Assembly (NCBI GenBank): GCA_037976565.1
Contig: CP137666.1
Location: 58,724,125-58,788,124, forward strand
Direction: 5' to 3'
Source: Mesocentrotus franciscanus
Lineage: Eukaryota; Echinodermata; Echinoidea; Camarodonta; Strongylocentrotidae
DNA: 64,000 nucleotides
Of this stretch, positions 23,646-37,010 are shown piece after piece. Each line of letters opens with the position of its first letter. Within the stretch, counting starts at the first letter, position 1. Below the pieces are notes generated by a model. The model did not search any database. It was not told the origin of the DNA and saw nothing but the letters and a program-made list of their open reading frames with translations. A program made the translations under genes and the position numbers.

Positions 23646-25676
23646 CTACAACGTAAGAGTTCTCTTAGAATCAATCAAATAGGCAACTCAATCGGAGCTC
23701 ACCTCCGTTTATTCCTAATCACCTTCCAGCAACAAAAACATCAATCAAAAGGTTTTCAAATGCATTTGTTGGTCACGAACAGTAAGATAATGCTTTTTCC
23801 CTTCAAACTTGATATAAGTGATAAGTTATCACTGTCTACACCTCAAAAAAGTACCCGGTATTGATTGTCTCGCAGCTGTGGCGTAAAATTTGTGATATAT
23901 CCAAATTATAGATCCTGGTAAATCCAAGAGATCCTTTGGGAAATGGGTAAGGCGTGGGAGTGCGACGAGACCAACGGATATATTTCCAATCAATCGGAGG
24001 GACACTCAAATCTTAAGGATGTTAATGGCTCAACATACAATTCGTTGTCGCACGGACTGTTCTCATTGTAAAGCAAGACAGTGGCAATTAGCTTTGTTTC
24101 ACTGAGATGTTTTCATGAATTTTGCAATCATAACAAGGTTTAGCGTTTTACGTAACTAATCCATTTGAAATGTGGCATGTAACAAAGATGTACCAATTTC
24201 AAACATGTGATCCTATTGTTGCTGTTAAAACAGAAACAAACACGAAGCAGGCTTCCTTGAGTTCCTGTCAAGGTATTTCAGCTAAAACAGAAAATCCTCT
24301 TTGGGACGTACTGAGTGAAGTACTTTACTGCTCAGTTAATATTCCCATCCAAAGCACTTGGTCAACATACAATGATCTCTCTCTCTGTGTCTGTCTTTGA
24401 CGTTTAGGTCCCTGGAGACAGCTTGCAGTCAGACTCTCTCAAGGTTCTCAGCTCGATTCAACAAAAGTAATCTTTTTCTTGTCCTCCTCTCATCTCAGAT
24501 GTGAGTGCACTATTGACTGCGAGTGAAGCTGGAGCGATTTCACAAAGCAAGATATCAACACTGATTCATCAGACGGTTAAATAAAAAATCTTGACTCTTT
24601 GTAACATGAAACGCTCATCAATAAATCCACAAATTTGGGTGTATTCAGATCGAATTAAGACCCAACCAGCACTTTAGAGTTCCGTTTGAGAGTCGCTGGA
24701 TCATTCAATATCGCTACATTTAGGTTGTACACAGGTGTGTCATCGCCAGTTCATCGCCTAGCGATGTTATGCCACAGAATGTGCCTCCTAGATGAGCTCT
24801 AGTAGAAACATAAGCCAGACGTGTTGCCAATTTAGTGTTGTCCTAAGCAAGTCTGGTGATTATTACCCTGGGGAAGTATCACATTCAATGTTCTCCTTCC
24901 TAAAGGTGCTGAGATACCTGTAGGTAAAAGATTGAAATGGTATAAAATGAAATTAATAATAATAATAATAATAATAATCTTTTATAGTCCACTCCAAATT
25001 TTATTAAACCGAAAATGGAAATTCTTTGTGCCCAATTGATCGTGAGCCCGGCAGCCACTGAGCAGCGCCAGATATAATACATGCACGGGCGTTGATCTAT
25101 ACAGGCGTAGTGTAGCAGTGCAATTACCGTGCGATCGACTCTCGTCCAGTAAACATCATTTGCATAAAATAAACAGTTGCTTACTGATAGATGCGAAAAA
25201 AAGGAAACAAATTTCAAAGGCAAATTCTTCATTAATGTGATGAATATCAGCAATCAAAGCTACTAAATCGATTATTTAATAAATTTGCAAGACACTTATG
25301 TGTATAACAAGAGTTATTGATGCACCGAAAATGTGAAATTTAAGGGATAATTTTGACGAACAAAAACAAAAAAATGAGATACAAAATCACTGTAAAATTC
25401 ACTATGTTTTCGAGACCAGCCAAGAATTGCTTCATATGAACAGAAAGGAAATTTAATAATCTTAATCCTTCTGAAATATCTCTTTTTATAGTTGCTGGAT
25501 AGGGTAGAGTCAGAGAAAAACATACCCCAATGTCCGAATCTCATCGAACAAAAACAAGCCTTCGTGTGCGCAAAATGTCATGACCAGTCCCATACATTCA
25601 AATGTGTGTTATGTCTAAACCTCGCGTGTGCGTTGGTTATACATGTCTTGCCGGCCGAATGCACTGAGCCCAAAGA

Positions 25677-25712
25677 CGCATGCGCAGTACATCGCTGAGA
25701 ACGATTACGTCA
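25677..25712. promoter_or_regulatory. NRF1-like and CRE-like sites, promoter-like
   Basis: CGCATGCGCAG (25677-25687) is a near-consensus NRF1 palindrome, and TTACGTCA (25705-25712) is a CRE/AP-1-type site 17 bp away, in a CpG-richer neighbourhood. Both are typical core-promoter elements of broadly expressed and neuronal genes. It is a candidate distal promoter for synapsin (minus strand) or for an unannotated plus-strand transcript. The assignment is inferred. Confidence 0.35.
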
Positions 25713-26163
25713 TGTTCAATGAGTTCGCTGAGTACAAATTTTGAGAATGAAGCCCCATGAAACAGAACTTAAAACTATAAAAATACTCCATCAGCCAAGC
25801 GAAAATTTCGCCCATATATGGATTCAACCCTCATACCAGTCTCTATTTCCTGCATCGCTGGATAGGGGAGAGTCGGAAAAAAATAGACGGCGTGTTTATC
25901 GTGGGGTGAAGCTCATATCTCGAGTTTTATTCCATGGAATTTCATATTTATTTCACTGATATCAAGTTCATAATAATTGTAGTTAGTATGGAGAGTTTCA
26001 TAGCGATGTTGGTAGTAATAAAGGCGCAACGCGAATTTTAAGATTTGACGTTCTAGCTAACACATGTTCGGATTCACGTAGATGTCCGTTGGTTATTCAA
26101 ATAGAACGGGCCGCTAATGATATGCAAATTGGGGTGCTCCGCTGTGCCTGTGTAATTGATAGC

Positions 26164-26211
26164 TATTGTTCATGGGGGGATGATCTATTCATTCATCCCC
26201 CCTGAACAATA
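26164..26211. repeat. Strong hairpin with six-G/six-C arms
   Basis: TATTGTTCATGGGGGGATGA (26164-26183) pairs with TTCATCCCCCCTGAACAATA (26192-26211), differing by a one-base shift, around an 8-nt loop. It could be a tiny fold-back element, or a terminator-like or regulatory stem. Confidence 0.8.
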
Positions 26212-27830
26212 GGTATTAAGAAATCGACGCCCATGAATAGATGTATGATTTGTCAGGTGCTATGAATGTTCTAATATGGAGTAACAATGACTGATATTGA
26301 GAAGGCACAAAATATACATAGATTATCACTACAGGCATGATGAGTTAAAACTGTCATTACCTTTTACAATGATAGACATTATATTATGAAATGCACTGGC
26401 CATGAAAGAATTTGTAAGTAATAAGATGCCGTTTTGACTGAAAGAATTTTGGACAAAGAGTGTTCAATAAAAGAAACCATTAGTTTTCAACCCTCATACT
26501 GCCACTATATGATTTTATACAGACTCCACATGCGAATACAACAAAACAGAATCTTTATTTGGCATATAGAGAGTGAATTCAATAAGCACATTTCTCTAAA
26601 GGACATATCAGAATAGGTCAGGTGGTGAGGTAGATGATTAAGTGCTCCAGGCAGCAGCTATCAATGACTTTGCCTCTTGCCTTTTTTTATTGCGTAACCA
26701 CAAACCACGAGTATAATCAAATCCTCACATATTACCTTTTGAGTTTGGTCTGCAAAATACCAAACCATGTAGCATGCATCTCACTTTCACACTTGACCAA
26801 TACACTCTCCTTCTCTACTGCCTCTCAAATGACAAAATAATTGTGTAATGCATCCACAAAAATTGCCATTAGCCCATTTTCTCTTTTTATAAAGGAGATG
26901 GATTACACAAGTTTTGGAGAACAAATCAAGTAATGCTGAGTATTTCTGTTACTTGAGCAATCAAACACTTTACAGGAATGTATGTCGATATGAGGAGTTA
27001 TTTTTCAGAGATATTTGAAGCTCTGCAAGCATATACCTTTCATCTGAAACGGATACCAATTACTTATCCTTGTCTTGTTTCTTTCCTCTAAATCTTAAGC
27101 TCACTTTCTCTCACATGTCCATAAATTGAGGTCTATACAAAAGTACATCAGAAATATTATCCGTACAAATAGATTATAAATTAATTTTATATCCTTCATT
27201 GTATTTCCTATGTTTTTTTTTCTTTGGAATATATCTAGGTAGTACCAGAAGGTTTCTTTAATTATATAACAGTCCTGATATGCAGACATCGAGCTGATTT
27301 GCAGACATCGAGAGCCTTAAAACAGGTCCCCCATCCACTGTTTATATAATACAGAGGGTACAACCTGATGGCAAGAGAGAACATGCTCTTCTTCAGAACT
27401 CCTTACTCTTTCACCTCACGGTTGGTTCATGTCTTGTTGTATAAGATAACGAGCTGAGATAGTGTGATAGTGTCCAAATACCAACGCAAATACCAATCTT
27501 GGAATGTTTACATGACACATAACTTGCCATGGACCATTGGTTTTTGTCTCTCCAACCAATAAGGCATGCAGTAATTTGTCACTTATGGGTACCCTCACAA
27601 TTACCAGCACTATGGCCCTATTCATACTTGGTGCAGGAAACCAATGGAAAAACGTGGCGCAGGAAAGTTAAAAACCACTTTATGTGTAAATGAATGGTTA
27701 GTGGATAGTGGATATTAAAAGAACAAAGATGTGCGCAATAAAGGCACTTACACATACTTTGTGATCTGTGTGCGGTGTGCTTCAATAGTAACATTTACAT
27801 AGCGCTTAATTCTAATGTTTCTACGTCTTG

Positions 27831-27884
<54 letters not shown>
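27831..27884 (+). repeat. (TAC)n microsatellite
   Basis: About 17-18 uninterrupted TAC triplets ending in CCCCC. The poly-Ser frame on the minus strand is an artefact. Confidence 0.95.
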
Positions 27885-28325
27885 CCCCAGCTTTATATAC
27901 TAACAAAGCTATTGTGATATAGTCCTCTGGCAATCAAGGAATTTCTTCCTACCGGGTATACATATACATCAAATGTAGATGAATGTCTTGCCAAAGGATG
28001 CCAGTGCCTCGCTTCAAACCCAGTGCCGTGTGATCCATAGTCAGAAGATATCCACTGACAACAGCTTCATGACATGAACAACCAACTACGCTTACATCAT
28101 TTTTTTTCTGCTGCATGATTAGTCAAAGTCAGTTTACGGTGTCGTGTGTGAATGGTCCTTAAGATAAAGCAATGGACTGTGGAGACAGGACAGTCTGCAC
28201 CAGGTGAACCATAGAGACATTGGTGTTATCTAACTAAGATGTTAACCTCTTCCACTGAAGACTTTCCTCTGCCTTTATAAAAATTGACATTTATGAAATT
28301 TCCCAATAAACATATTGTATCTTCA

Positions 28326-28392
28326 GAGCCAGAAAGGTGTTAACACTGTGTCAATGTGAACAAGGTGAGGCCCTTCTGGCTCATTACAGACA
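28326..28392. mobile_element. Fold-back element, AGAAGGG/CCCTTCT family
   Basis: GAGCCAGAAAGGTGTTAA at the left pairs with GGCCCTTCTGGCTC at the right. The right flank ends in CAGACAATAC as in other copies. Confidence 0.7.
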
Positions 28393-31368
28393 ATACATAT
28401 ATCAGTTCCTTACAGTTATCTACATCATCATCTCATGGAGTCAAACAAGTTGAATTTCCATGTCCTGAATCCGGCCAAGTGTTACAAAATAACAAAATTC
28501 TGCAAATCAATGAGACAACTGCAAAACCATAAACCCTTATTTGCACAAAACTCTCGAAAGGTTAGGCAGTTCCTTGCCATAGCTGACATTTGACAATTCA
28601 TGAAAGTTTTAAGCTGCAAAAGTTTTACACACCATTTTAAAATAATTTCAGCTGCATCACAAGTGAAGTGCAGTAACAGGAGAAAAAAAAAGAAAATCAA
28701 GGAGTAATTTTCATCCAACACCTGTATGACACAACGTTGGCAACCACATTTTATAATTCAAGAGCCAGCGGGATCCCAAAGACCTGCTCCCTCTGGAGAC
28801 TGTAAAATAAAGTGAGGTGTGATTGCAGGTTTTCTCAGCTGGCCGTTTTCATCTTCACGGTGACTTCAACGGTGAAGTTGTTCAAGTGTGCTTTTAATCA
28901 ACAATGTTTGTTCACAAGAATGTTAAGAAGATAAACACTATGTTGATGAAGGAATGAATGATTGAAGGTGAATGATCTATCACTTCTCCCTGAAATGGAT
29001 AAATCAACAACTTGTAGCTCAAATTTCACCCCCAAAAACATGATTAAGGAATGATTGAAGACCGATTATTCATTTGTTGCTCCCAATACATACATGTGCA
29101 TAAACAGAGATCCCCACAACTCATGAATTTCACCAAATAAGCAGTGATCAAGAAATGATTGAATTCAAATGATCCAGCATTGCTCACTAACATAAACCAA
29201 TAGATTCACATAACTTGTAAAATTTCACTGAGAAAATTGTGATCAAGGAATGATTGAAGGCTAATGATTCATTATTTCCCTCTTAAGTATACTCATTAAA
29301 CCATGTACTGCATGAAATTCACCAAGAAACTCATTATTGTACTTGCTGAAAATGTATTCACAAAAAAAACAATATTTTCTCTGCTTATACTTTGCATCAG
29401 CACTTTGAAAGTCACATTACAATTATTATACCATATCCCAAGTCTGTCTTGAGATATGTTATAATACTTGACATGTGACTTTTGACTTGATATCATTTTT
29501 GATGTCCTTCAAATTCTTGATTATCCCTATAGTTGTCTGACATCAAATTTCAGAAATTGTGCATGAGTACTTAAGCAATCAAACCATTGCACACATGTTG
29601 TTTTGTTTTACGTAAAACAATACACATGATGTTAACTTCCTAACTCATGACTGGTTCTTACTGTAATACCTAATGTAATATGCTCTAAATGATGAATGTA
29701 AGAAAATACAAATTAAAAAGATTTATTCAGAAGATAAAATACAACAGCAGGACATAACAAAAGTGAGGCTTGCTTCAGAAATTACGCAAGTAAACTGTCC
29801 AGACATTTCAAAAGTACCTCATCAAATGTACTCATGTATGGTGTGAGGCTACACTCTTCTGGGATTCAAGCCGGTTTTATTAAGACTGATCGCAAATGAG
29901 TTTCATCCGAAAACCCATCATCTCATTACCGTCAGACGATGCAGACGCGATCTGTCTATCTCAGCTCATGCCCTTCTGTCAATTTTTAATCAATGCTTGA
30001 ACCTGCAATGCATCATGTAGATGGAGCGCCCCTTTGGGTGCCATATGCAACATCAGTGGACAGGGCTTGTTCAACTTTCTCTGTGCGTCTTCCAATTATA
30101 TGCCTCTAAATATTTATTGGGTTCTGCATCTATTTAGGGGGATACAATAAAAGTTTTCTCCCATGTTCAAGAAGATCAATAGCGTTGATACGGTCTGAGG
30201 CTACTCTGTGTATACATGACCCTATGGCACCACTATAAGTTCATGAAATGTCTGCTGTGAGTACGATGTGCTTTTATTTTTGTTAAAGTCTATGAGTCAA
30301 TATCCTTCTGACTTTCAACACATGAAAAATGCATAAGGGGGGGGGGTCAAAGTGTTTGTCCAATCCCCAATAGCTCCTTTACAAATTCCTATGTAGGGGA
30401 TATTTAATGACTGAAACTCTCCATTTCAATTAATTGAAAAAAATTGAAAAAAAGAATTAGTTACCCATCATTTGTTCTCCAACATCCCCTTTCCCCATCG
30501 AGCAAACTTTGGGAGCTGGTGAAATGACTTGATACCAGTTCTTGATCAAGGAAAAACAATTCGACCCCCCCCCCCAATTTATATTATAACTATCTGTTTA
30601 CCTCCTCCCTCTCCTTCCGTTCACCTAATTTGACTCTGTTATCATTCATAGATGCAAAAACTTATCATGTGCCCAAGTGATGAGGTAAATACTCAACCAT
30701 GCTTTTAATAAGTAAACAAATTGTGTTTTATCATATTCAATTTTTCATCTAATATTTTAAAAGCCTAAATCAAAAATATGGATAGGGGTAGCAAGTTTGT
30801 CCTGTTAGCCATGAAAATCAATGTTGCTCAAGATTATTATACCAGGATGTCTAACACTTTAAACACATGCAGTAAAGCGCATCAACCCATATTGGAATCA
30901 ATTTGAGTTTGGATTGTTTCCACAGACTCTAGCTATCATGACTGAAGGAAGTATGCTGATCTTATCTCACTCTTCTCTATTCTATTCTTTTTTTCCTTCT
31001 CTCCATTACAGCACATAGGCACATATTTACGATATGCGCAATGTAAGTATGGTATATTATTATTAATATTATTCTTAAATCTATATCTTATTTACAACTA
31101 TAGAGTTGGTTCAATCTATGGACCTAAGACACTACAGAGGTGATGTCATCTTAATATATACATGTACACATTAAAAATTGAGGCAAAAGGACCACCATGG
31201 GGTACCCAAAGATTACACTGGCCCTACCAGAACCCCCTGCCTGATCTTATTGCCCTGTTCTCTGGCAATTTAAGAACTTGTCAAAAAAACAGGTCTGGTC
31301 TGCTCATTACTCATAAGGTGCTTGATTAAGACAAGCCTGACCCAATCTACCATCATCATCATCCAGCG

Positions 31369-31853
31369 TGTCCACACACAAAACAATTTATCCCGAAACT
31401 CTATAACGATACGTCGTATAAAGAATCATCGTATAAATTCCAGGGTGTCCACACACAAGAAACGTCGTATAAAGAATCATCGTATAAATTCCAGGGTGTC
31501 CACACACACGAAAAAGTTATCGAAACTCTATAACGAAACATCGATAGGTGCGCAGTTTGCTACTGCGCAGTGTGTTCTTTGTTGTTGCCGACGTTAAGCC
31601 CCGCCCAGTTAGACTAGTTCCGTCCACACACAAAATGTCCGTGATTAAGCGTGATTAGGCGTGATTAGTTATTGAGTTCTAGTTCGAAACGATGCCCAAA
31701 CCTGCGTTTCGTTATACGACGTATCGTTATACGACGTATCGTTAGTAGCGTCCACACACACAATTTCATCATATAACTATCGCGAAACGGTATAACTATC
31801 GCGAAACGGTATAACTAATCACGCCTAATCACGGAAAATGTTGTGTGTGGACA
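31369..31853. mobile_element. 485-bp element with TGTCCACACACA terminal inverted repeats
   Basis: It starts TGTCCACACACAAAACA and ends TGTTGTGTGTGGACA. Both flanks contain ATCATC, possibly the target duplication. Internal CpG-rich direct repeats are visible: GTCGTATAAAGAATCATCG plus TCCACACACA (two copies), CGTGATTA(A/G)G (three copies), CGTTATACGACGTAT (two copies) and ATAACTATCGCGAAACGGT (two copies). Additional internal copies of TCCACACACA suggest nested or tandem growth. No transposase; a MITE-like non-autonomous element. Confidence 0.8.
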
Positions 31854-33867
31854 GGGGGATCATCTCCGGTTTGGTATACAAGGTATACATAGATTAAACA
31901 AAGGCTCAGAATAACATCGCCAAGCTGACATACCATACATAGGTATAGTAGGTTCTGTTAACCTTTGTGTATGCATCAATCACTGGATACAATTTGTATC
32001 CTAACAGGGTCTGGGGTGCTATATTGAGACCGCAAATTTGACCGAGCAATTAGGTCCCTTTGGGCTTTCTTGTGTAAATAATCTATAAGTAATTTTCTAG
32101 TGTGCCTCTTTTAATTCCGATGCATTAGTATTCAACTTGCATGACCCTATGAGAAATGTGTCAAGGATTGTTGGAAGGATTCCTTAATAGCTAAGATACA
32201 GCACTTAGAATCTCCTACTGCCTTGAAGTCTGCTTGTTTAAGGATACTTTATAGGGTAGTTCTCAGTATTTGAATCATGGAAGAAGACATGACAAAATAA
32301 AATGCAATCAGATTAATCTTTCTCAGGACCATGTTACTTCTGCAACCATAATTCAAGATAAAGTGAGTGGACAAACATTATAAATGACCCTGATGAAATC
32401 CCCATTCATAAAATAAGATACAATGATAGATAATGAATACAATACAATGGAAGTGGTGCTAAATTAGATTTATGACATTTTACCAGCTGGTAGTTTTACT
32501 ATTTTCCTAATCCCCACGAGGGCAATTTAACATACATAGCAATCTTCCCATAGCCATTCCTGTAAAAACTTTTGTTTCAACTTCTACCTATTTTTTGAGG
32601 GGGGAATGTGAAATCTAAATGTTTGCCTATAATAATAATGAGAATTGCACTTAGCAACTTTTAGCAACTTTTCTTCTTTTCTTTTTATGCCATATCCAGC
32701 AAAGAAATTTATTTTAGTCAGGCTGCCTTCTACTTTCGAGAGTGAATCTCACTCAAAATTCAGAAACAACCTCTGCATTGTTGGGCAAATAAAGCAAGAC
32801 AAATGAAACTACCTCTGCACGGGACCTAGCTAAAAGCATTTTAACAGAGACTCTAGAGATGATCTTTAAGAACAGGACAGGAAGGTGGTCATTCATCACA
32901 GAGTTGAGGACGAGGCCATTCAATATAAGAGATGGACGTAAACTTCCTTTCATACCCACTACTCTAACTGTGTTTGTTTTTTCGTCCACAGCTATCCATC
33001 ATGATAGATCTAACCTTTCTGTTTAATCACGTAAATGCCATCATTTAGCTAACCCTTCAAGAATTTCAAAAATGTAAAGCATGTTTGGGCATTTAAATAA
33101 TAATATTCAGTAAAAACTGCTGCAATGACCATCAATACAGAGACCACATGACTATAAAGATCGCATATTTACACCCCTTGAACATTGGTTTCTCATCAAA
33201 AGCTATGCTTTTAAAAAAAAAACAGAACATAAAGAAAACCTGGCTGCCTTGTCTACAATGAGCAGTCCTAATAAACAGGTTTTCCTTTATCATCAATGAA
33301 CTGTGAATATATTGTACAGATTTATTGAAGATCTCAATATAAACAAATAGAAAAATGGATTCAAATCTGAAAATCATCTCATTTTTGACATATGCATTCC
33401 TGACTAATAATTCAGAAGCACCCTCTTGCAAGCTCAATATACAGCGACACATACATATACAAACAGATACAAAGTCAGAAATACCATTGAAAGTATGATT
33501 GTATGTGTCGAAGCCATACTGGGAAGAACAGTGGGTTCATTGCAGCTATATAATCAAGAAGAATCTTGAGATGGTTTCCGAGGACAGAACACAAAGATGG
33601 CCATCCATCTCATGGTTTAAGGACAAGCCAGGCATTAGAGCCACATGCAAGGATTACTTAGTTAGAAGTGAAACACTGCCAGGCCTAGCTGTCATACCCA
33701 AGTTACTCTAAGTGTGTTGGTCTTTGTTTGTCCTGAGCTATCTATCCATCACTGTACATCTATCTTTCAAACTTAACCCTATGAATGCTATTCTTTGGAG
33801 GTATATACTGTTTAGACCAGTTTAAGTGATTGCAGGGCCCTAAGGAAGAGGCTTGTATGGGTAAAGA

Positions 33868-33950
33868 AGATACCATCATTATCATTATCAAAATCATTAT
33901 CATAATCATAATCATTATCATTATCATTATCATTATCACCATTATACCAT
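33868..33950 (+). repeat. (ATTATC)n-like hexanucleotide repeat
   Basis: Alternating ATCATT and ATCATA words for about 80 bp. Confidence 0.85.
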
Positions 33951-34309
33951 CATCAAGACTGTCATAGTTATCAATATCTTTAATATTATTATTCTGATTG
34001 TTATCATTTATACAAGGATTGTAAAGAATAAGAGGTCTACGATAATCAAAATGATGACCCCACATACAACTTTTCTGCACCCACATAAAAAGTGGAGGAC
34101 AGAGGAAAGGTGTTAATGGGAAAGATATCTCATCAAGAGTTCTCATTGTCTGTTGAGAGCCACATAGGCTTTAAAAATGATGTTATGTTTAGCTCTGAAG
34201 AGGTGATATATGATGCACTGTGGTTGACCAAGCGATCAATATGAGCCGATTGGTTGAGATAAGCTCACCCAGCTCACCTCCTGTGCCCTTTAATAAAAAC
34301 ACCTCTGGC

Positions 34310-34800
34310 TAATACCAATAGTAGATGACATTTCAGATGTCCATGCAGGCTAAGCAACTAATATACTTATCCCAATGTCATAGATATAATCTATCTACTG
34401 AATTCATGGCTATTTAGTGTGACAATTTCATACAGGCAGGGCAACTAGTCTTCTTATCCAAATAATATTTTTAAATCTATCACACTCATGGCTATTATTC
34501 TGTTTGACAATTTCACAACATCCCAACACAACCAAAAGCTCTACACATAAAGTATTTATTGCAAACTTTGAGAATTATATAAGAATTATCAGTAGCTGTT
34601 ATGCATATTACTCACAATGTACACACTGTAATCCAAGATGTATACACTTGAATTATATTGTAGTGGACACATCAGGAGCCCTCAAGCAAATACCAACAGA
34701 AGATGACATTTCAGATTTCTGTAAGGCTGGGAAACTAATCTACTTCATCAGGATACCTGCAATCCCTTATATCTATCATATTCATGGTTACTTTCTTTGA
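34310..34800. repeat. Three diverged ~120-400-bp-spaced units (GATGACATTTCAGAT / CATGGCTATT)
   Basis: GTAGATGACATTTCAGATG (34321) and GAAGATGACATTTCAGATT (34698) are each followed by GGCT.A...ACTAATCTACTTATC and later TATCAYATTCATGG; a third, partial unit starts at about 34430 (CAGGCAGGGCAACTAG). A diverged local duplication. Confidence 0.6.
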
Positions 34801-35465
34801 CAATTAATATCACATCCAAACAGTGCCAAGAAATCTAGTACAGTGGTTCTTTAGAACAATATAAAAATGTATTAATAACTGCTAAACACATTGGACAAGG
34901 TTAAATATATAGTGTATACATATATATAGTTGGATGATATTGTAGGTACTTGATAAATTCTCATCAATTCACTCTTGAAGATGAAATCTAAAATGACACA
35001 TCCTAAACTGGATAAACTGAATGTAGACAACTATATAACAGGTGTACATGTTACAAGCTGTCTGGATGATATGACAGGATGGAGTATGCCTGATAGGACT
35101 CAGCTGATACCGGTAGAAAGATAGGAAATAGTCATCCATCAAAAGAATACCATTTCTATTAAGGGTAAAATCTACCATTGTTCCAGCATTATTGTGATTG
35201 ATCATTTACTGCTTTGTTTTACAAAAGCAAGCATGATGTGGATACTTTCACAATGATTAACATTTCAGAGTTTAAAAAAGGGGAGCATTGGTCTCTTTTT
35301 GTGTTCCTGATGTGTCTTTTTGTGCCACTACATTTTGGTGGGCTACCTTTGAATTTTGAAATAGACAAACTTGTCCAGACAGTGGAAGAATGCTGGTGTC
35401 TGACATTTGATTTGGCAAGAATTGCTCTCTGCTTTGTATCATCACAGATAAAGGGTTGGAGCTGA

Positions 35466-35600
35466 AATTAGGTTCTTTAGGTTTAGGGTTAGGGTTAGAG
35501 TAAGGTTAAGTGTTTGGTTCAGGGTTTGAGTTATGAATTCAATGTGTGACGGCTACTGAACACAGATCAATTGTCGCCAGAGTATATGTTGCCAAACCCG
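35466..35600 (+). repeat. TTAGGG-like / AATTGTCGCCAGAG dispersed repeat, copy 1
   Basis: GGTTTAGGGTTAGGGTTAGAG, then GGGTTTGAGTTATGAATTC, then CAATTGTCGCCAGAGTATATG. Related copies occur near 39536-39811, 47510-47725 and 55855-56040. The TTAGGG-like part is degenerate and internal, so it is not a telomere. Confidence 0.65.
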
Positions 35601-36939
35601 TACGCTTGACCTTGGAATCAATAAATGGCTACAGGCTGTTCCAAATGAAAATCAAACAATGTTCAACGTGTATTTTTCCTCTACATACAGTGACCTTACA
35701 AAGTAAATGCCAATTTATTTGACATACACATTAACATTACTATAATACAGCTTGCGCAAGGAAATCAACGCAAAGACATGAAAAACTAGAACATAGAACG
35801 GCATCATGAACAGAAAAAACCACTCTAGCAGAATGAAATGAGCCTTGAGCAGAGATTCTCAATCAATAACTTCACGCAGGTGGTCACAAAACTCAACCTT
35901 AGAGACATATATTGCCCTTTCATAACATTCATTTTTCAAATGAGAAATCCTTAGTTACTTTACCTACAAGTTTAATGTGTAAACGTTTATTTCATACTAT
36001 AATGAAATAAAATTGTCTCTCTGTAGGATCTTTCAAGGCTTAGTTTTCTAGTAAAAGAAAAGTTCATCTTGTATTTTAAGTAACTCTCATTGTAAGTAAT
36101 CACTGAATTAGTGTTTAGCGGGTTACCTCATTTTGTTTTTCAGAGATTTTGTATTTAAATATACATACTCACATACTATGTAAAAGCTTTCTATATGAGA
36201 TGTGAATATACTTTGAAAATACTTCGAAAACTAGAGGGAAACACTGGGTGAAATAAAGCGAGCTGGGATATGGAATAGAACAAAGGAGTATGTGAATGTT
36301 TAATGAACAAAACATTAGAGATCTTCCAAAACTAAAGTTAATATATAATATGTACAGGTGACCTCATGCTATCTATGTAAGATGTGAACATACATCAATT
36401 GCAAACTGGGAGGAGGGGATTGGGAGGAGGGGATTGGGTGAATACCAGAACAGACACATTATCTTTTCACTAACCATGGACATCAGAATTATGACAAAAG
36501 TGCAGATAGCATATACTATGTGGAGGTGACTTATTAATATATGTGTATGATGCAAGGGAAAGTCAATCAAATTAAAGAGTTTATGGGAGGATTTAAGAAG
36601 ACAGAAAGGTGGCTAATACTTCATAAAACTGACTAAACTTGAACAAATGCAATCAACTGTTAGACATCAGAGGTAATTAGCAACAGAAACCCTAAGCACA
36701 TAAAACTCAAACTCAAACCAATTACTGTTCACAATTCAAAGCCACAAATTAGGAAAATCTTTCAGATTATGTATTTCTGCAGTATACATTGTCTAAAATG
36801 ATTTTAAAATCTTTTCACTATTATTTAGCAGCTCAATATGGATGCAAATTGTTCATATTACCTAAATGTGTGAAAGAGGAATTCTTTAACCTAATCCACC
36901 ATGCTAGTTTGGTTGCTTCAAATCTACATGACTTATCAT

Positions 36940-37010
36940 TGGTTCAGAGACAGAAGGGTGTTCACTCTGTGAATATATGAATTAATGCCCTTCTGGTTCC
37001 AAATAGACAG
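36940..37010. mobile_element. Fold-back element, AGAAGGG/CCCTTCT family
   Basis: CAGAGACAGAAGGGTGTTCA at the left and TTAATGCCCTTCTGGTTCC then AAATAGACAG at the right, with the usual CTCTGTG and ATATATGA centre. Confidence 0.7.

Larger units (their letters stand above)
21469..26158. other. Upstream region of synapsin
   Basis: Apart from the candidate leader exon, the CT-rich stretch and the promoter-like sites, it holds an (AAT)n run at 24952-24978. A pair of related 30-bp words (CTGGATAGGGTAGAGTC at about 25496; CTGGATAGGGGAGAGTC at about 25858) shows local duplication. From about 25000 to 26160 CpG dinucleotides are noticeably more frequent than elsewhere. An octamer ATATGCAAAT lies near 26119. 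Confidence 0.6.
26219..31368. other. No gene recognised
   Basis: AT-rich, with only short unconvincing open frames. Around 28880-29330 the words GATCAAGGAATGATTGAA...AATGATYCATT recur three or four times at roughly 90-130-bp spacing, a weak diverged tandem repeat. G8 at 30340 and C13 at 30565 belong to poly-G-associated repeats. Nothing else is supported. Confidence 0.6.

Noticed and set aside
32753..33711. ORFs at 32753-32989 and 33499-33711 as coding exons
   Set aside because: The two DNA segments are diverged copies of the same repeat, and the reading frames are not shared between them.
35470..35510. Telomeric TTAGGG repeat
   Set aside because: Only two to three degenerate units, repeated in the same context elsewhere in the window; part of a dispersed repeat.
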